From Tistrella mobilis KA081020-065 (lineage in GTDB: Bacteria > Pseudomonadota > Alphaproteobacteria > Tistrellales > Tistrellaceae): a DNA stretch of 64,000 nucleotides. Made by a program: the position numbers and the translations under genes. The DNA is taken from NCBI RefSeq assembly GCF_000264455.2, contig NC_017956.1:789501-853500 (forward strand). The letters run 5' to 3'. This document shows, one piece after another, positions 1 to 9,527 of this stretch. The notes beneath the pieces are model-generated. The model made no database searches. It was not told the DNA's origin and saw nothing but the letters and a program-made list of their open reading frames with translations. Positions within the stretch are counted from its first letter, which is position 1. Each line of letters starts with the position of its first letter.

Positions 1-596
1 TCCATGCCCTGGAAGGTGTCGTAGATCGACATCTCGACCATGTTGCCGCCCAGCGCCGAGAAGACCGGCCCGTAGACGCCGCCATAGCGCATCTTCATGC
101 CCTTGACGTCATCGACCGTGGTCAGCGCGTCGTTGCGGCAGCCGATCTGCAGCGGCGAGGTCGCATAGATGCCGAGATAGGCCAGGTTCTTGTCCGCCAG
201 CGCCGTCTGAACGGCGGGATAGGACGACAGGATCTCGTTCATCGCATGCATGGTGACCCAGGGATCGCGCTCCGACAGCGGCAGGTCGCCCATATACAGC
301 TCGGGGAATTCGGATTCGAGATAGGACCCGACGATCAGCCCGCTATCCGCCACGCCGTTTGAGATAGAGGTCAGCGCGGCATTGGCGCCGAACAGCGCCC
401 CGCCCCAATGGATGTCGAAGGCCAGCTCGCCGCCGCTGCGGCGCGCGGCCTCGCCGATCCACCATTCGGTGGCCTCGGCACGCACGCCGCGGTTCGGCCC
501 GGGTTCGGCATGGATCAGACGGGTCTCGGCTGCGGCGGGCAGGGCTGCCGCAAGGGTGCAGGCTGCTGCCAGAAACGGCCCGGCAAGACGTTTCAT
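1..596 (-). CDS. TRAP transporter solute-binding protein, DctP type (3' end outside window)
   Basis: Periplasmic binding protein that would deliver a carboxylate-type solute to a TRAP transporter. The visible 198 residues start with a signal peptide (MKRLAGPFLAAACTLAAALPAAA, cleavage near residue 23), then a mature start rich in the family pattern: a segment reading ISNGVADSGLIVGSYLESEF, a TMHAMNE helix, and a late DDVKGMKMRYGG stretch that matches the DctP 'L.GLK.R' region. The start has a good ribosome site (GGGAGGAAACAG). The C-terminal third lies beyond the window, as would the DctQ/DctM partners if they follow. The ligand cannot be read from the sequence. Confidence 0.85.
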   Translation of the reverse strand, partial: MKRLAGPFLAAACTLAAALPAAAETRLIHAEPGPNRGVRAEATEWWIGEAARRSGGELAFDIHWGGALFGANAALTSISNGVADSGLIVGSYLESEFPELYMGDLPLSERDPWVTMHAMNEILSSYPAVQTALADKNLAYLGIYATSPLQIGCRNDALTTVDDVKGMKMRYGGVYGPVFSALGGNMVEMSIYDTFQGM

Positions 597-737
597 CTGT
601 TTCCTCCCTCATTTTTTTAAGCCGTCGCGTCAGATGGTTATCCGCGCGTCGGATCAGAAAAAGATATTAAGCTAATTATCATCTAGCAACATAAATTGTC
701 GCGAATACGCCAGGGAACGACGATCCGGGCGAGCATG

Positions 738-767
738 AAAAACCCCCGCCGGACGGGCCGGCGGGGG
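738..767 (-). terminator. Rho-independent terminator of the cys operon
   Basis: A perfect 10-bp stem (CCCCCGCCGG at 743-752 with CCGGCGGGGG at 758-767) and a 5-nt loop are followed on the minus strand by TTTTT. It lies about 30 bases past the cysW stop, so the sulfate operon ends here, before any ATPase gene. Confidence 0.88.
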
Positions 768-799
768 CATGGAATATCGGGTTGGGAAGGACCCTATGG

Positions 800-1654
800 T
801 CAGTGGGCGCCGGTCCGGCGATGGCCGCGTTCCAGCAGGGCCTTCACCACCAGCGTGACCAGCGCCAGCAGGGCCAGCAGCGACGCCACGGCGAAGGCGC
901 CCACATAGTCGTACTCGTTGTAGAGGATCTCGATATGCAGGGGCATGGTGTTGGTCAGGCCGCGGATATGGCCCGAGACCACCGAGACCGCGCCGAATTC
1001 ACCCATCGCCCGGGCATTGCACAGCAGGATGCCGGCCAGCAGGCCGTTGCGGACATTGGGCAGGGTCACCCGGCGCATGATGGTGAACCAGCCGGCCCCC
1101 AGGGTCAGCGCCGCCTCTTCCTCGTCGCGCCCCTGGGCCAGCATCAGCGGGATCAGCTCGCGGGCGACGAAGGGGAAGGTGACGAAGATCGTCGCCAGCA
1201 CCAGCCCCGGCACCGCGAACACGATCTTGAGCCCGTGCGCCGCAAGCCAGGGCCCGAACCAGCCATGGGCGCCGAACAGCAGAACCCAGACCAGGCCCGA
1301 AATCACCGGTGAGACCGAAAACGGCAGGTCGATCAGCGAGATCAGCAGGTTGCGGCCGCGGAAGTCGAAGCGGGTGATCGCCCAGGCCGCGGCGATGCCG
1401 AAGATCAGATTGGCGGGCACGGCGATCGCCGCGACCAGCAGGGTCAGCCGGATCGCCGCCAGGGCATCGGGTTCCCGGATCGCCTCCAGGAAGGCGCCGG
1501 TGCCTTTCGCGAGGGCCTGTGCAAAGACGCTGCCCAGCGGCAGCACCAGGAAGGCCGCCAGGATGCCGAGGGCGGCCACCACCGCCAGGACGCGAACCGG
1601 TCGGCTTTCGGTCAGCGGCACCGAGGGCGTGGGGGTATTGGGGATGTCGGTCAT
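800..1654 (-). CDS. cysW: Sulfate/thiosulfate ABC transporter permease CysW
   Basis: Inner-membrane permease of the sulfate/thiosulfate importer; pairs with CysT. It is 284 residues, the usual length, with six hydrophobic segments. The EAA-loop region is seen as [20 protein letters not shown], followed by [20 protein letters not shown] and [13 protein letters not shown], a CysW signature. I chose the ATG at 1652-1654 because GGAGGGG precedes it and it begins 4 bases after the cysT stop. An in-frame start at 1690 would run into cysT. Last gene of cysP-cysT-cysW. Confidence 0.93.
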   Translation of the reverse strand: MTDIPNTPTPSVPLTESRPVRVLAVVAALGILAAFLVLPLGSVFAQALAKGTGAFLEAIREPDALAAIRLTLLVAAIAVPANLIFGIAAAWAITRFDFRGRNLLISLIDLPFSVSPVISGLVWVLLFGAHGWFGPWLAAHGLKIVFAVPGLVLATIFVTFPFVARELIPLMLAQGRDEEEAALTLGAGWFTIMRRVTLPNVRNGLLAGILLCNARAMGEFGAVSVVSGHIRGLTNTMPLHIEILYNEYDYVGAFAVASLLALLALVTLVVKALLERGHRRTGAH

Positions 1655-1658
1655 CGGT

Positions 1659-2507
1659 TCACCCCTCCATGGCCCGGCGGCGGCGGGCATCCAGGCCGTT
1701 GACGATCAGCAGCAGGATGAACGAGGCGATCAGCATCACGGCTGCGATTGCCGAGGCACCGGCATAATCGTACTGCTCCAGGCTGGTCACGATCAGCAGC
1801 GGCGCGATTTCGCTGACCCCGGGCATGTTGCCGGCGATGAAGATGACCGAACCGTATTCCCCCACCGCCCGCGCGAAGGCGAGGGCAAAACCGGCGGAGA
1901 GGCCCGGTGCCAGGGCGGGCAGGATCACCCGCCACAGGATCTGCCCGCGGCCGGCGCCGAGCGAGGCGGCGGCCTCTTCGACCTCTCGATCCAGATCCTC
2001 CAGCACCGGCTGTACGGTGCGGACCACGAAGGGCAGGCCGATGAATACCATGGCCAGGATCACGCCGGCCGGCGTGAAGGCGATCCGGATCCCGATGGTC
2101 GCGAGCGGTGCGCCGATCAGCCCGTTGGGCGCCGTCAGCGCGGTCAGCGCGATGCCGGCGACCGCCGTCGGTAGGGCGAAGGGCAGGTCGACCATCGCAT
2201 CGGCCAGCCGTCGCCCGGGAAAACTGTAGCGCACCAGCACCCAGGCGATCAGCAGTCCGGCGACGCTGGAGAGCGCGGCCGCGATCAGCGCGCCGCCGAA
2301 GCTCAGCCGATAGGCGGCAAGGGCGCGGTCAGAGAAGGCCTTGGCCAGGATCTCCTCCGCCCCCAGACCCGAGGCGCGGACGAACACGGCAACAAGCGGG
2401 ATCAGCACGATCAGCGACAACCAGGTCAGCGTCAGGCCGAGCGCCGGCCCGAACCCCGGCAGGGGCCCGGCACCGGCGCGGACGCTGCGGCCAGCAACGG
2501 CACGCAT
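1659..2507 (-). CDS. cysT: Sulfate/thiosulfate ABC transporter permease CysT (CysU)
   Basis: The second permease of the sulfate importer, 282 residues. Visible family features: the first membrane segment [20 protein letters not shown], the EAA-type loop [20 protein letters not shown], and [20 protein letters not shown], typical of CysT. It starts 5 bases after the cysP stop and ends 4 bases before cysW, consistent with one transcript from upstream of cysP. Confidence 0.93.
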   Translation of the reverse strand: MRAVAGRSVRAGAGPLPGFGPALGLTLTWLSLIVLIPLVAVFVRASGLGAEEILAKAFSDRALAAYRLSFGGALIAAALSSVAGLLIAWVLVRYSFPGRRLADAMVDLPFALPTAVAGIALTALTAPNGLIGAPLATIGIRIAFTPAGVILAMVFIGLPFVVRTVQPVLEDLDREVEEAAASLGAGRGQILWRVILPALAPGLSAGFALAFARAVGEYGSVIFIAGNMPGVSEIAPLLIVTSLEQYDYAGASAIAAVMLIASFILLLIVNGLDARRRRAMEG

Positions 2508-2512
2508 GACGC

Positions 2513-3559
2513 CTAGTTCTTCGCCACGATCTGGTCGAAGATGCCGCCATCGGCGAAATGTTCGGCCTGGGCCTTGCGCCAGCCGCCGAAGACCTCGTCG
2601 ATGGTGAACAGCCTCACCTCGGGGAAAGTGGCGGCATGGCGGGCCGCGACCTCGGCGTTGCGCGGACGGTAGAAGTGCCGTGCCGCCAGCTCCTGTCCCT
2701 CGGGCGTATAGAGGAAGTTGAGATAGGCCTCGGCGACCTTGCGGGTGCCATGGGCGTCGACGACGCGGTCGACCACCGCCACCGGCGGCTCCGCCAGGAT
2801 CGAGAGCGAGGGCACGACGATGTCGAAGGCATCGGGGCCCAGCTCGTTCACCGCCAGCAGGGCCTCGTTCTCCCAGGCCAGCAGAACGTCGCCGATGCCG
2901 CGCTGGACGAAGGTGGTGGTGGCCCCGCGGGCACCGCTGTCCAGCACCGGCACATTGGCGAACAGTGCCTTCACGAAGTCGTGGGCGCCGGTCGCGTCCC
3001 GGCCCTGATCGAGCGCATAGCCCCAGGCCGCGAGATAGTTCCAGCGCGCCCCGCCCGATGTCTTGGGGTTGGGGGTGATGACCTGGATCCCCGGCTTCAC
3101 CAGATCGTCCCAGTCCTTGATCCCCTTGGGATTGCCCTTGCGGACCAGGAGCACGATGGTCGAGGTGTAGGGGGATGAATTGTCGGGCAAGGCCGTCTGC
3201 CAGTCCTGGCGGAGGGCGCCGCCATTATCGGCGATGGCATCGATGTCATAGGCCAGCGCCAGGGTCACGACATCCGCCTCCAGCCCGTCGATCACGCTGC
3301 GCGCCTGTTTGCCCGATCCGCCATGGCTCTGGCGGATGGTGAGGGTATCGCCGGTCTCCGCCTGCCATTTTGCGGCAAAGGCCCGGTTGACCTCTTTGTA
3401 CAGCTCCCGGGTGGGATCGTAGGAGACGTTGAGCAGCTCGATATCGGCGGCGTCTGCCGGGACGATTGCTGACGATGTAGCGATGGTCGCGGCAATCAGG
3501 GCCGCCCTTGCGATGTATCGCAAACCTCGTGTGGGACGGATGTCATGGTTCCGGGTCAT
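2513..3559 (-). CDS. cysP: Sulfate ABC transporter substrate-binding protein
   Basis: Periplasmic sulfate/thiosulfate-binding protein, 348 residues. The signal peptide ends near ADA (residue 37) and the mature protein starts [20 protein letters not shown], the hallmark of Sbp/CysP. Later motifs include [20 protein letters not shown] and [20 protein letters not shown], which form the sulfate site in this family. Sbp (sulfate) and CysP (thiosulfate) cannot be separated by eye. First gene of the operon; a strong palindrome lies about 140 bases upstream. Confidence 0.92.
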   Translation of the reverse strand: MTRNHDIRPTRGLRYIARAALIAATIATSSAIVPADAADIELLNVSYDPTRELYKEVNRAFAAKWQAETGDTLTIRQSHGGSGKQARSVIDGLEADVVTLALAYDIDAIADNGGALRQDWQTALPDNSSPYTSTIVLLVRKGNPKGIKDWDDLVKPGIQVITPNPKTSGGARWNYLAAWGYALDQGRDATGAHDFVKALFANVPVLDSGARGATTTFVQRGIGDVLLAWENEALLAVNELGPDAFDIVVPSLSILAEPPVAVVDRVVDAHGTRKVAEAYLNFLYTPEGQELAARHFYRPRNAEVAARHAATFPEVRLFTIDEVFGGWRKAQAEHFADGGIFDQIVAKN

Positions 3560-3698
3560 CGATCGGGGCTCCGGTAGAGGCGGGACAGGTATCCCGGACT
3601 TGATCGGGGGCGAGGGCGATGGCCGGATCCGACCGCGGTGCGGATGCCTGCCTTGCGATGTCCATGAGGCCGCAGCGCCAAAAGGGAATCAAGTCTAT

Positions 3699-3721
3699 TT
3701 TTCATATAGACTATATGAAAA
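3699..3721. promoter_or_regulatory. Palindromic operator candidate upstream of cysP
   Basis: TTTTCATATAG (3699-3709), one base, then CTATATGAAAA (3711-3721): perfect 11-bp arms in a strikingly AT-rich patch (about 3695-3755) of otherwise GC-rich DNA. It is about 140 bases before the cysP start and points to control of the sulfate genes by a dimeric regulator. Which regulator (CysB-like or other) is not shown by the sequence. Confidence 0.6.
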
Positions 3722-3766
3722 TTAAATTTTAACAAAAATAATATGTTATTTATGAGCAGAACAATA

Positions 3767-3785
3767 CCCGCCGGAGACCGGCGGG
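3767..3785 (-). terminator. Hairpin terminator after the RmlB-like gene
   Basis: CCCGCCGG and CCGGCGGG form an 8-bp perfect stem with a 3-nt loop, 27 bases past the stop of the RmlB-like gene. The minus-strand tail is TATTGTT, so the U-tract is weak. Confidence 0.6.
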
Positions 3786-3812
3786 CATCGGAGGCCGCTG
3801 GCTGATGCCGGA

Positions 3813-4835
3813 TCAGGCGCCGTGGGTGATGGCGCGCAGATCGATGTCGATATCGGCGCTATGGCTTTCGAAGGTGGTCATCAGCCGGCGGAAGCGGGGG
3901 GCGTTGTCGCGATACCAGCGCACGATCATGGGCAGATCATCCAGCAGGTTACGCCTGGGCCCCCAGCCGAGTTCGCGGATCTTGGTGCTGTTGATCGCGT
4001 AGCGCCGGTCGTTGAATGGCCGGTCCGGCACGAAATCGACCACGTCGTCCAGCTTGTAGCCGAAGGTCTCGGCAATCATGCGCGCGACGACGATGTTCTC
4101 GAACTCGTCTTCCGAGCCGATATTGTAGATCTCGCCGATCTCGCCCTTGCGCATCAGCAGGGCGATGGCGGCGGCGAAATCCTGCGCGGCCAGGAAGTGG
4201 CGGCGGTTGTTGCCCGTGCCGTGGATCGTCAGCTTCTTGCCGCATTCCAGCAGCAGCGAGAAGCGCGGGATGATCTTCTCGGGGTACTGACGGATGCCAT
4301 AGATGTTGTTCCCGCGCACGGTGACGATCGGCATTTTGTACGAATGCAGATAGCCCGAGATGATCATCTCGGCGCCGGCCTTCGATGCCGAATAGGGATT
4401 GGTCGGGTTCAGCACCGTGCTTTCGTCGGCGGCCCCGTCCAGCACCTCGCCATAGACTTCGTCGGTGGAGACGTGAACGATGCGCTTCACGCCCATCCGC
4501 CGGCAGGCTTCCATCATCGCATGGGTGCCATAGACATTGGTCATGGTGAAGAGCAGCGAGTTGCCGAAGGAATTGTCGACGTGGCTTTCGGCGGCGGCAT
4601 GGATCACGTAATCCGCACCGTCGACCACCCGGCAGGCCAGATCGAAATCGCAGATGTCGCCGACCACAAGCTCTATGCGCTCGCTGGTCGCCAGCTCCTG
4701 GATGTTCCGGAAATCTGCCGCATAGGTCATCTTGTCGAAGACGACCACGTCATGATCTGGGAACTGCTCGCAGATGTGGTCGGTGATATGCGACCCGATG
4801 AAGCCTGCGCCGCCGGTGATGACGATCTTCGGCAT
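3813..4835 (-). CDS. dTDP-glucose 4,6-dehydratase-like (RmlB family) SDR
   Basis: Extended short-chain dehydrogenase of 340 residues, probably a nucleoside-diphosphate-hexose 4,6-dehydratase making a 4-keto-6-deoxy sugar for the polysaccharide. The NAD-binding motif GGAGFIGS is at residues 8-15. The RmlB catalytic triplet T124-D125-E126 sits in STDEVYG, and the Y148/K152 pair in YSASK. FDKMTYA, AAESHVDNS and the stretch after RGNNIYG also follow RmlB. The nucleotide (dTDP or other) is not certain because no rmlA, rmlC or rmlD homologue is beside it. Its ATG overlaps the stop of the upstream SDR gene (TAATG). Confidence 0.82.
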   Translation of the reverse strand: MPKIVITGGAGFIGSHITDHICEQFPDHDVVVFDKMTYAADFRNIQELATSERIELVVGDICDFDLACRVVDGADYVIHAAAESHVDNSFGNSLLFTMTNVYGTHAMMEACRRMGVKRIVHVSTDEVYGEVLDGAADESTVLNPTNPYSASKAGAEMIISGYLHSYKMPIVTVRGNNIYGIRQYPEKIIPRFSLLLECGKKLTIHGTGNNRRHFLAAQDFAAAIALLMRKGEIGEIYNIGSEDEFENIVVARMIAETFGYKLDDVVDFVPDRPFNDRRYAINSTKIRELGWGPRRNLLDDLPMIVRWYRDNAPRFRRLMTTFESHSADIDIDLRAITHGA

Positions 4836-5638
4836 TATCCAAGAGCCCTTCCCAGATTGTAGCAGTAGCTGATGATTTCGTCGGCCGTCTGTCTGAGGCC
4901 GGTTTCACGAACGAGGCGCGAGACGTCCAGGCGGAAGGCGTCGGCATGGCGCGGATCGATGATCCGCAGCTGCCCCCTGCCATGTCCGCGGATCACGGCA
5001 AGGGCAAGCTCGCCACACATGATGCCGGTTCCCGAGGACAGATTGTACGTGCCGGTCAGGCCCAGTTCGACGATTCTGCCGAGCTGGGCCGCGAAATGCT
5101 CCACCGTCACGAAGTCGCGCGAGACGAACGGGCTCATGTCGAACACGATTTCACCCGTGTCGGCAAGCGTGTTCAGCATGAACCCCATGAAGCTGCGGCG
5201 TCCGGGGATGCGCTCCGGACCGATGACGTTGCCGATGCGCAACACCGTGAGCCGATCCGCGGGCAGCAGGTCGCGCAGTGCCGCTTCTGCTGCAACCTTG
5301 TTGCAACCATAGACGTCGAGGCCGGACAGCGGAGCGTCTTCGGCCGCGTCCTGCTGTGCGTCGGCGGAGTAGACCTTCCGGGAACTCAGCATCACATAGC
5401 GCGCCTGCGTTCCGGCCATGCGCCGGGCCAGGCGAAGATCTACGTCCCGTTCCGGGTCGTGTGGCAGTCGCATGTCGTCGGGGTGGCGGGCGAAATTCAC
5501 CACGACGTCGATCCCGTCCATCAGGTCGGGTGCGTCGATGTCGCTATGCCGCGCGATCCGGAATGATCCGCCGGATATGGCTGTCCCGGTGAAGGCACTG
5601 GCGAGCAGACTTCCGCCGCCGAAGACGAGAATGCGCAT
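4835..5638 (-). CDS. NAD-dependent epimerase/dehydratase family protein (SDR)
   Basis: A 267-residue Rossmann-fold protein. The nucleotide-binding start is MRILVFGGGSLLASAF rather than a classical GxxGxxG. The active-site pattern is SSRKVYS followed by YGCNK (Tyr-x3-Lys), and a substrate-side region reads LRIGNVIGPE. Closest in feel to RmlD/WcaG-type NDP-sugar reductases or epimerases, but shorter. It is translationally coupled to the RmlB-like gene downstream and so probably acts on its product (inference). Exact reaction unknown. Confidence 0.7.
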   Translation of the reverse strand: MRILVFGGGSLLASAFTGTAISGGSFRIARHSDIDAPDLMDGIDVVVNFARHPDDMRLPHDPERDVDLRLARRMAGTQARYVMLSSRKVYSADAQQDAAEDAPLSGLDVYGCNKVAAEAALRDLLPADRLTVLRIGNVIGPERIPGRRSFMGFMLNTLADTGEIVFDMSPFVSRDFVTVEHFAAQLGRIVELGLTGTYNLSSGTGIMCGELALAVIRGHGRGQLRIIDPRHADAFRLDVSRLVRETGLRQTADEIISYCYNLGRALG

Positions 5639-6118
5639 GCGAAATCGTTGCTCCAGCCTCTGAAAATGCAGGTCGACGGACCGGCTCCATGATTAACACC
5701 CGGGGCGGCCGTCTCCAACGGGAAATCCGCAGGGTGGGTGGCGGAATGCATGGCTGCTATGTCGTTAACCGGTGGTTTTTTGCGTGATCCTCGCGCCGAG
5801 GTCGTCTAGGCGTATGGTTAACAATCTGCTACCGTCGCCGACGTGATGGCCTGAGCTGTCAATCGGGACTCCGTTAATCCCCCGTTCAGGGGATTTGTGC
5901 GCTGCGGAAACCGGGTTGGCTGTGAGGGACATGCGCGGTATAAGTTAAACAATCAATGCAGTGCGGGCCGGGCGGTGCATCCGACGATGGATGATGCCTC
6001 CGGAAGTGACCGCCCCGACCAGGATGATGGACCGTCTTCGCTTCAAGGGCGACGTCGATGAAGGCGTTGTACGGTTCGGCGGTCGGGTGGGCATAATAAC
6101 GTCAAGCGGGCAAGCATC
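5639..6118. promoter_or_regulatory. 480-base divergent intergenic region of the polysaccharide locus
   Basis: This separates the leftward sugar-modifying pair from the rightward polysaccharide genes and must hold promoters for both directions. No credible gene is present. The only pattern I see is a recurrent TTAA core: GTTAAC near 5764, GGTTAACAATC near 5816, CGTTAATC near 5872 and GTTAAACAATC near 5943. These could be repeated regulator contacts; unproven. Confidence 0.4.
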
Positions 6119-6802
6119 ATGACGGATGTCAACACCAGCCACGTGTTCGAGGCGAGCCTTGATCGCGGCGTGGTTCCGGCGACCACGACCGGGGCTCGTA
6201 TCTTCAAGCGCGCATTCGATATCGTCGGCGCCGCGACGCTGCTGCTGCTGCTGTCGCCCATCTTCCTGATCCTCGGGCTGTGCGTCGCGACCACGAAGGG
6301 GCCGATCTTCTACGGCCACGAGCGGCTCGGTTATCGCGGTAACCGCTTCAAGTGCTACAAATTCCGCTCGATGGTCCCGAATGCTGACAAGCTGCTCAAG
6401 GATCTGCTCGCCCGCGACGCCGAGGCGCGTGCCGAGTGGGAGCAGTTCGAAAAGCTGCGTAAGGATCCGCGCATCACTGGCATCGGTCGCATCCTGCGCA
6501 AGACCAGCCTGGATGAACTCCCGCAGCTGTGGAATGTGCTCTGTGGTGATATGAGTCTGGTCGGTCCGCGCCCGATGGCGCTGCACGAAACCTCCCGATG
6601 GGGGGCGAGCCTGATTGAGTACACCTCGCTGCGTCCGGGCATTACCGGTCTCTGGCAGATCAATGGCCGGACCGACAGCGAGTACGGTTCGCGCATTGCC
6701 TTCAATCGCACTTACCTTGAGAGCTGGACGCCGCTTCTCGACTTCAAGTTGCTATTTCAGACTGTGCGGGTCGTGTTCTCCCCCAACAGCGGTGCTTATT
6801 GA
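6119..6802 (+). CDS. Initiating sugar transferase (ExoY/WbaP-type polyprenyl-phosphate hexose-1-P transferase)
   Basis: Transfers the first sugar-1-phosphate to undecaprenyl phosphate at the inner membrane and so starts repeat-unit assembly. 227 residues: one hydrophobic segment (AATLLLLLSPIFLILGLCVA, about residues 38-57) and the catalytic domain with HERLGYRG, CYKFRSM, KTSLDELPQLWNVL and GDMSLVGPRPM. The Asp-Glu of LDELPQ is the catalytic pair in this family. Length fits the short ExoY class without the extra membrane bundle. Donor sugar (Gal, Glc or other) cannot be told. It appears monocistronic, with its own hairpin downstream. Confidence 0.92.
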   Translation: MTDVNTSHVFEASLDRGVVPATTTGARIFKRAFDIVGAATLLLLLSPIFLILGLCVATTKGPIFYGHERLGYRGNRFKCYKFRSMVPNADKLLKDLLARDAEARAEWEQFEKLRKDPRITGIGRILRKTSLDELPQLWNVLCGDMSLVGPRPMALHETSRWGASLIEYTSLRPGITGLWQINGRTDSEYGSRIAFNRTYLESWTPLLDFKLLFQTVRVVFSPNSGAY

Positions 6803-6849
6803 TCTATCCACGGCTTTGACTTCACGACAATCCGTGACAAGTTTGTGAG

Positions 6850-6881
6850 GGCCTGCTTCGAAGGGTCGGGGCAGGCCTTTT
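6850..6881 (+). terminator. Probable terminator after the sugar transferase
   Basis: GGCCTGC (6850-6856) pairs with GCAGGCC (6871-6877) across a 14-nt loop, followed by TTTT. A modest intrinsic terminator that would insulate the initiating transferase from the next gene. Confidence 0.6.
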
Positions 6882-6961
6882 CGACGTCTTGAGGCGCTTC
6901 ACATCCGCGGACGTCCTCGCTACCTTCCTGCCGATGATCTCCACAGACGGGGCCGTATGAT

Positions 6962-7948
6962 ATGACTGTCCTCATCACCGGCGTAGCTGGTTTCATCGGC
7001 TCGCATGTGGCATCTGTACTCCTTGATCGGGGGGAGGAGGTTCTCGGCATCGATGACTTGAATGACTATTATGCCCCATCGCTCAAACAGGCGCGACTCG
7101 ACAGGCTGCTCGGACGCCGAAGCTTCATCTTCCGGAAGATGGATGTTGCCGAGCGGGAGGCGATCCGGAGTTTGACGGAACATGCGCCACAAATTGACCG
7201 CATCGTCCATCTGGCGGCACAGGCGGGGGTGCGATACTCCATTGAGGCACCGCACAGCTATACCCGAGCGAACGTCGAAGGGCATCTTTGCCTTCTTGAG
7301 CTTGCCCGGCACCTACCCGAATTGAGGCATATGGTCTATGCGTCCTCCTCCTCGGTCTATGGGGGAAACGCGCAGCTGCCCTTCTCCGAGGCGGATCGCG
7401 TTGACACCCCGCTTTCGCTTTATGCAGCGACCAAGCGGGCTGGCGAGTTGATGGCATATACCTATGCTCATCTCTACAAACTGCCCCTGACGGGCCTTCG
7501 CTTCTTCACGGTTTATGGCCCATGGGGGCGACCCGACATGTCAGCGTGGTTGTTCACCGACGCGATACTGAGTGGTCGTCCTATCCGGGTCTTCAATGAG
7601 GGGCGGATGCGGCGCGACTTCACGTATATCGACGACATCGTCAGCGGCGTGATCTCCGCACTCGACACGCCGCCGGTACGAGGGGCGGGGGCCGACGCGG
7701 TCCCGCATCGCATCTTCAATCTGGGCAATAATGCGCCGGTTGCGCTCAATGACTTCATCCGGGCCATTGAGACAGCCACGGGGCGTGAAGCCGTGAAGGT
7801 TCTAGAGCCGATGCAGCCGGGCGATGTGCCGGCCACATACGCGGATATCGAATCGGCGCGCGATCTCCTGGGGTTTGAGCCTCTGACGTCGATTGGCGAT
7901 GGCGTTCGCCACTTTGTCGACTGGTTCCGGGCGTATCACGGAGTCTGA
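6962..7948 (+). CDS. UDP-glucuronate 4-epimerase family protein
   Basis: Extended SDR of 328 residues that would interconvert UDP-glucuronate and UDP-galacturonate. It has GVAGFIGS at residues 7-14, LAAQAGVRYSIE (characteristic of the LpsL/Cap1J UDP-GlcA epimerases), SSSSVYGG and Y154/K158 in LYAATK, then RFFTVYGPWGRPDM and RRDFTYIDDIV. All catalytic positions are present. It is 6 bases ahead of the nucleotide-sugar dehydrogenase, so the two probably work together to supply uronic acids. Confidence 0.88.
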   Translation: MTVLITGVAGFIGSHVASVLLDRGEEVLGIDDLNDYYAPSLKQARLDRLLGRRSFIFRKMDVAEREAIRSLTEHAPQIDRIVHLAAQAGVRYSIEAPHSYTRANVEGHLCLLELARHLPELRHMVYASSSSVYGGNAQLPFSEADRVDTPLSLYAATKRAGELMAYTYAHLYKLPLTGLRFFTVYGPWGRPDMSAWLFTDAILSGRPIRVFNEGRMRRDFTYIDDIVSGVISALDTPPVRGAGADAVPHRIFNLGNNAPVALNDFIRAIETATGREAVKVLEPMQPGDVPATYADIESARDLLGFEPLTSIGDGVRHFVDWFRAYHGV

Positions 7949-7954
7949 CCCGAG

Positions 7955-9307
7955 ATGAACAGCCGCGTGCAGGACATGTCCGACCCGTTTCTGTCTCCGA
8001 TCTTCGATGAAGCAGATCCCAGTCGAGCCGTCCTCGGGGTCATCGGCTTGGGTTATGTCGGCTTGCCTCTGGCCGCAGCCTTCGCGTTGCGTGGCCGGCG
8101 TGTCATTGGCTACGATCTGAACGCAGAACGAGTCGCCCGGATCCGGGCTGGCATTGATGAGACCGGTGAAGTGGCACGTGTTGACCTGCAGCGCGCCCTT
8201 GACTGTGGCCTCGTGCCGACGGCCGATCCCGACAAGCTGGCTGAGGCGCGGATCATCATGGTCTGCGTGCCGACCCCGATCACTCGGGACAGGCGGCCGG
8301 ATCTTGGTCCGTTGCTTGCCGCCTGCGCGATTCTGGGGCCGCGACTTGCGCGCGGAAAGGTGGTGATTTTCGAAAGCACGGTCTATCCGGGGGTTACCGA
8401 GGATGTGTGTGGGCCTGCCCTTGCCGAGGCATCAGGCCTGGTGGTGGGGCAGGACATATTGCTCGGCTACTCGCCCGAGCGAGTTAATCCCGGAGATAAA
8501 GCTCATCGGGTTGAGACAATGGTGAAGGTCGTCGCCGGACAGGGGGAGGCCGTCACCAGAGCGCTCGGACAGCTCTACGGTGAGCTTAATGGCGACCAGA
8601 TTCATTATGCGCCTTCGATTCAAGTCGCAGAAGCGGCTAAAGCTATAGAAAATGCGCAACGCGATATCAATATTGCCTTCGTTAACGAAGTTGCACTTAT
8701 TTGTGAGCGGATCGGTTTATCTGTGCATGATGTGCTTGATGCGGCTCGGACGAAGTGGAATTTTCTCGATTTCAAGCCCGGGCTCGTGGGTGGGCACTGT
8801 ATTGGGGTGGATCCCTACTATCTTAGCTATTTGTCGCAGTCCATCGGGCACGAGCCTGATGTAATTCTGGCCGGCCGACGCCTCAACGACCACATGGCCG
8901 ATGAGGTGGCTGACAGAATTGCCTTTCGGTTTCGGGAAGTTTCGCAGCCTGTCCGTCGGCCTTCTGCCCTGGTACTGGGGGCAGCATTTAAAGAAGATGT
9001 TCCCGATCTGCGGAATTCCCGGACCCCTCAGCTGGTGCGGCGTTTGTGTCGGCATGGATTTCAGGTGGAAGTGCATGATCCCTGGTTCGATCCCAAGGAC
9101 CTGGCCCGGGCACAGGACCTGACAGCCACAGCCTGGCCCGGTAAAGCGTTTGACCTGGTGGTAATTGCAGTGGGGCACCGAGCCTTTCTGGAGCGCTCGC
9201 CAGAGGCGCTTCTTGCTCTTGTTTCGCCAGGAGGAATGATCGCCGACCCTAAAGGACTCTATCGTAACGTCCGATGGTCTTCACCCGTCAACTATTGGAC
9301 GTTGTGA
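7955..9307 (+). CDS. Nucleotide sugar dehydrogenase (UDP-HexNAc 6-dehydrogenase type, TviB/WbpA)
   Basis: NAD-dependent four-electron oxidation of a UDP-N-acetylhexosamine to the uronate. 450 residues: GLGYVGLP at 31-38, VCVPTPI, FESTVYPGVTEDV, a central IENAQRDINIAFVNE helix, and GGHCIGVDPYYL with the catalytic Cys at about residue 282. The VTED and ENAQRDINIA wording points to the UDP-GlcNAc/GalNAc group rather than UDP-glucose dehydrogenase (family knowledge). A second possible start lies seven codons in (MSDPF). Confidence 0.9.
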   Translation: MNSRVQDMSDPFLSPIFDEADPSRAVLGVIGLGYVGLPLAAAFALRGRRVIGYDLNAERVARIRAGIDETGEVARVDLQRALDCGLVPTADPDKLAEARIIMVCVPTPITRDRRPDLGPLLAACAILGPRLARGKVVIFESTVYPGVTEDVCGPALAEASGLVVGQDILLGYSPERVNPGDKAHRVETMVKVVAGQGEAVTRALGQLYGELNGDQIHYAPSIQVAEAAKAIENAQRDINIAFVNEVALICERIGLSVHDVLDAARTKWNFLDFKPGLVGGHCIGVDPYYLSYLSQSIGHEPDVILAGRRLNDHMADEVADRIAFRFREVSQPVRRPSALVLGAAFKEDVPDLRNSRTPQLVRRLCRHGFQVEVHDPWFDPKDLARAQDLTATAWPGKAFDLVVIAVGHRAFLERSPEALLALVSPGGMIADPKGLYRNVRWSSPVNYWTL

Positions 9308-9527
9308 AGGCGTCAGCCGCGGATCTCACAGTTCATATCGTCGGTGTAGTAACAGTTTTTTTTACCGCATTGCCGTTCTGTCAGCATGTGCTAGGGTGTA
9401 ACTGCCCATCCAAGGCTGGCGAGGAATGGCGTCCGATGACGAGGCTCAGGCGGTCTAAAGGATGCGACCGGCGGCTGGGGCGACGAGATCCAGAACATAC
9501 AGCATCGAACCTGCCACGGGACGCAGC

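Noticed and set aside
3813-4835. CDP-glucose 4,6-dehydratase (RfbG), to match RfbF
   Set aside because: The motifs (FDKMTYA, STDEVYG, RGNNIYG) follow RmlB, not RfbG. Substrate promiscuity is raised only as a hypothesis.
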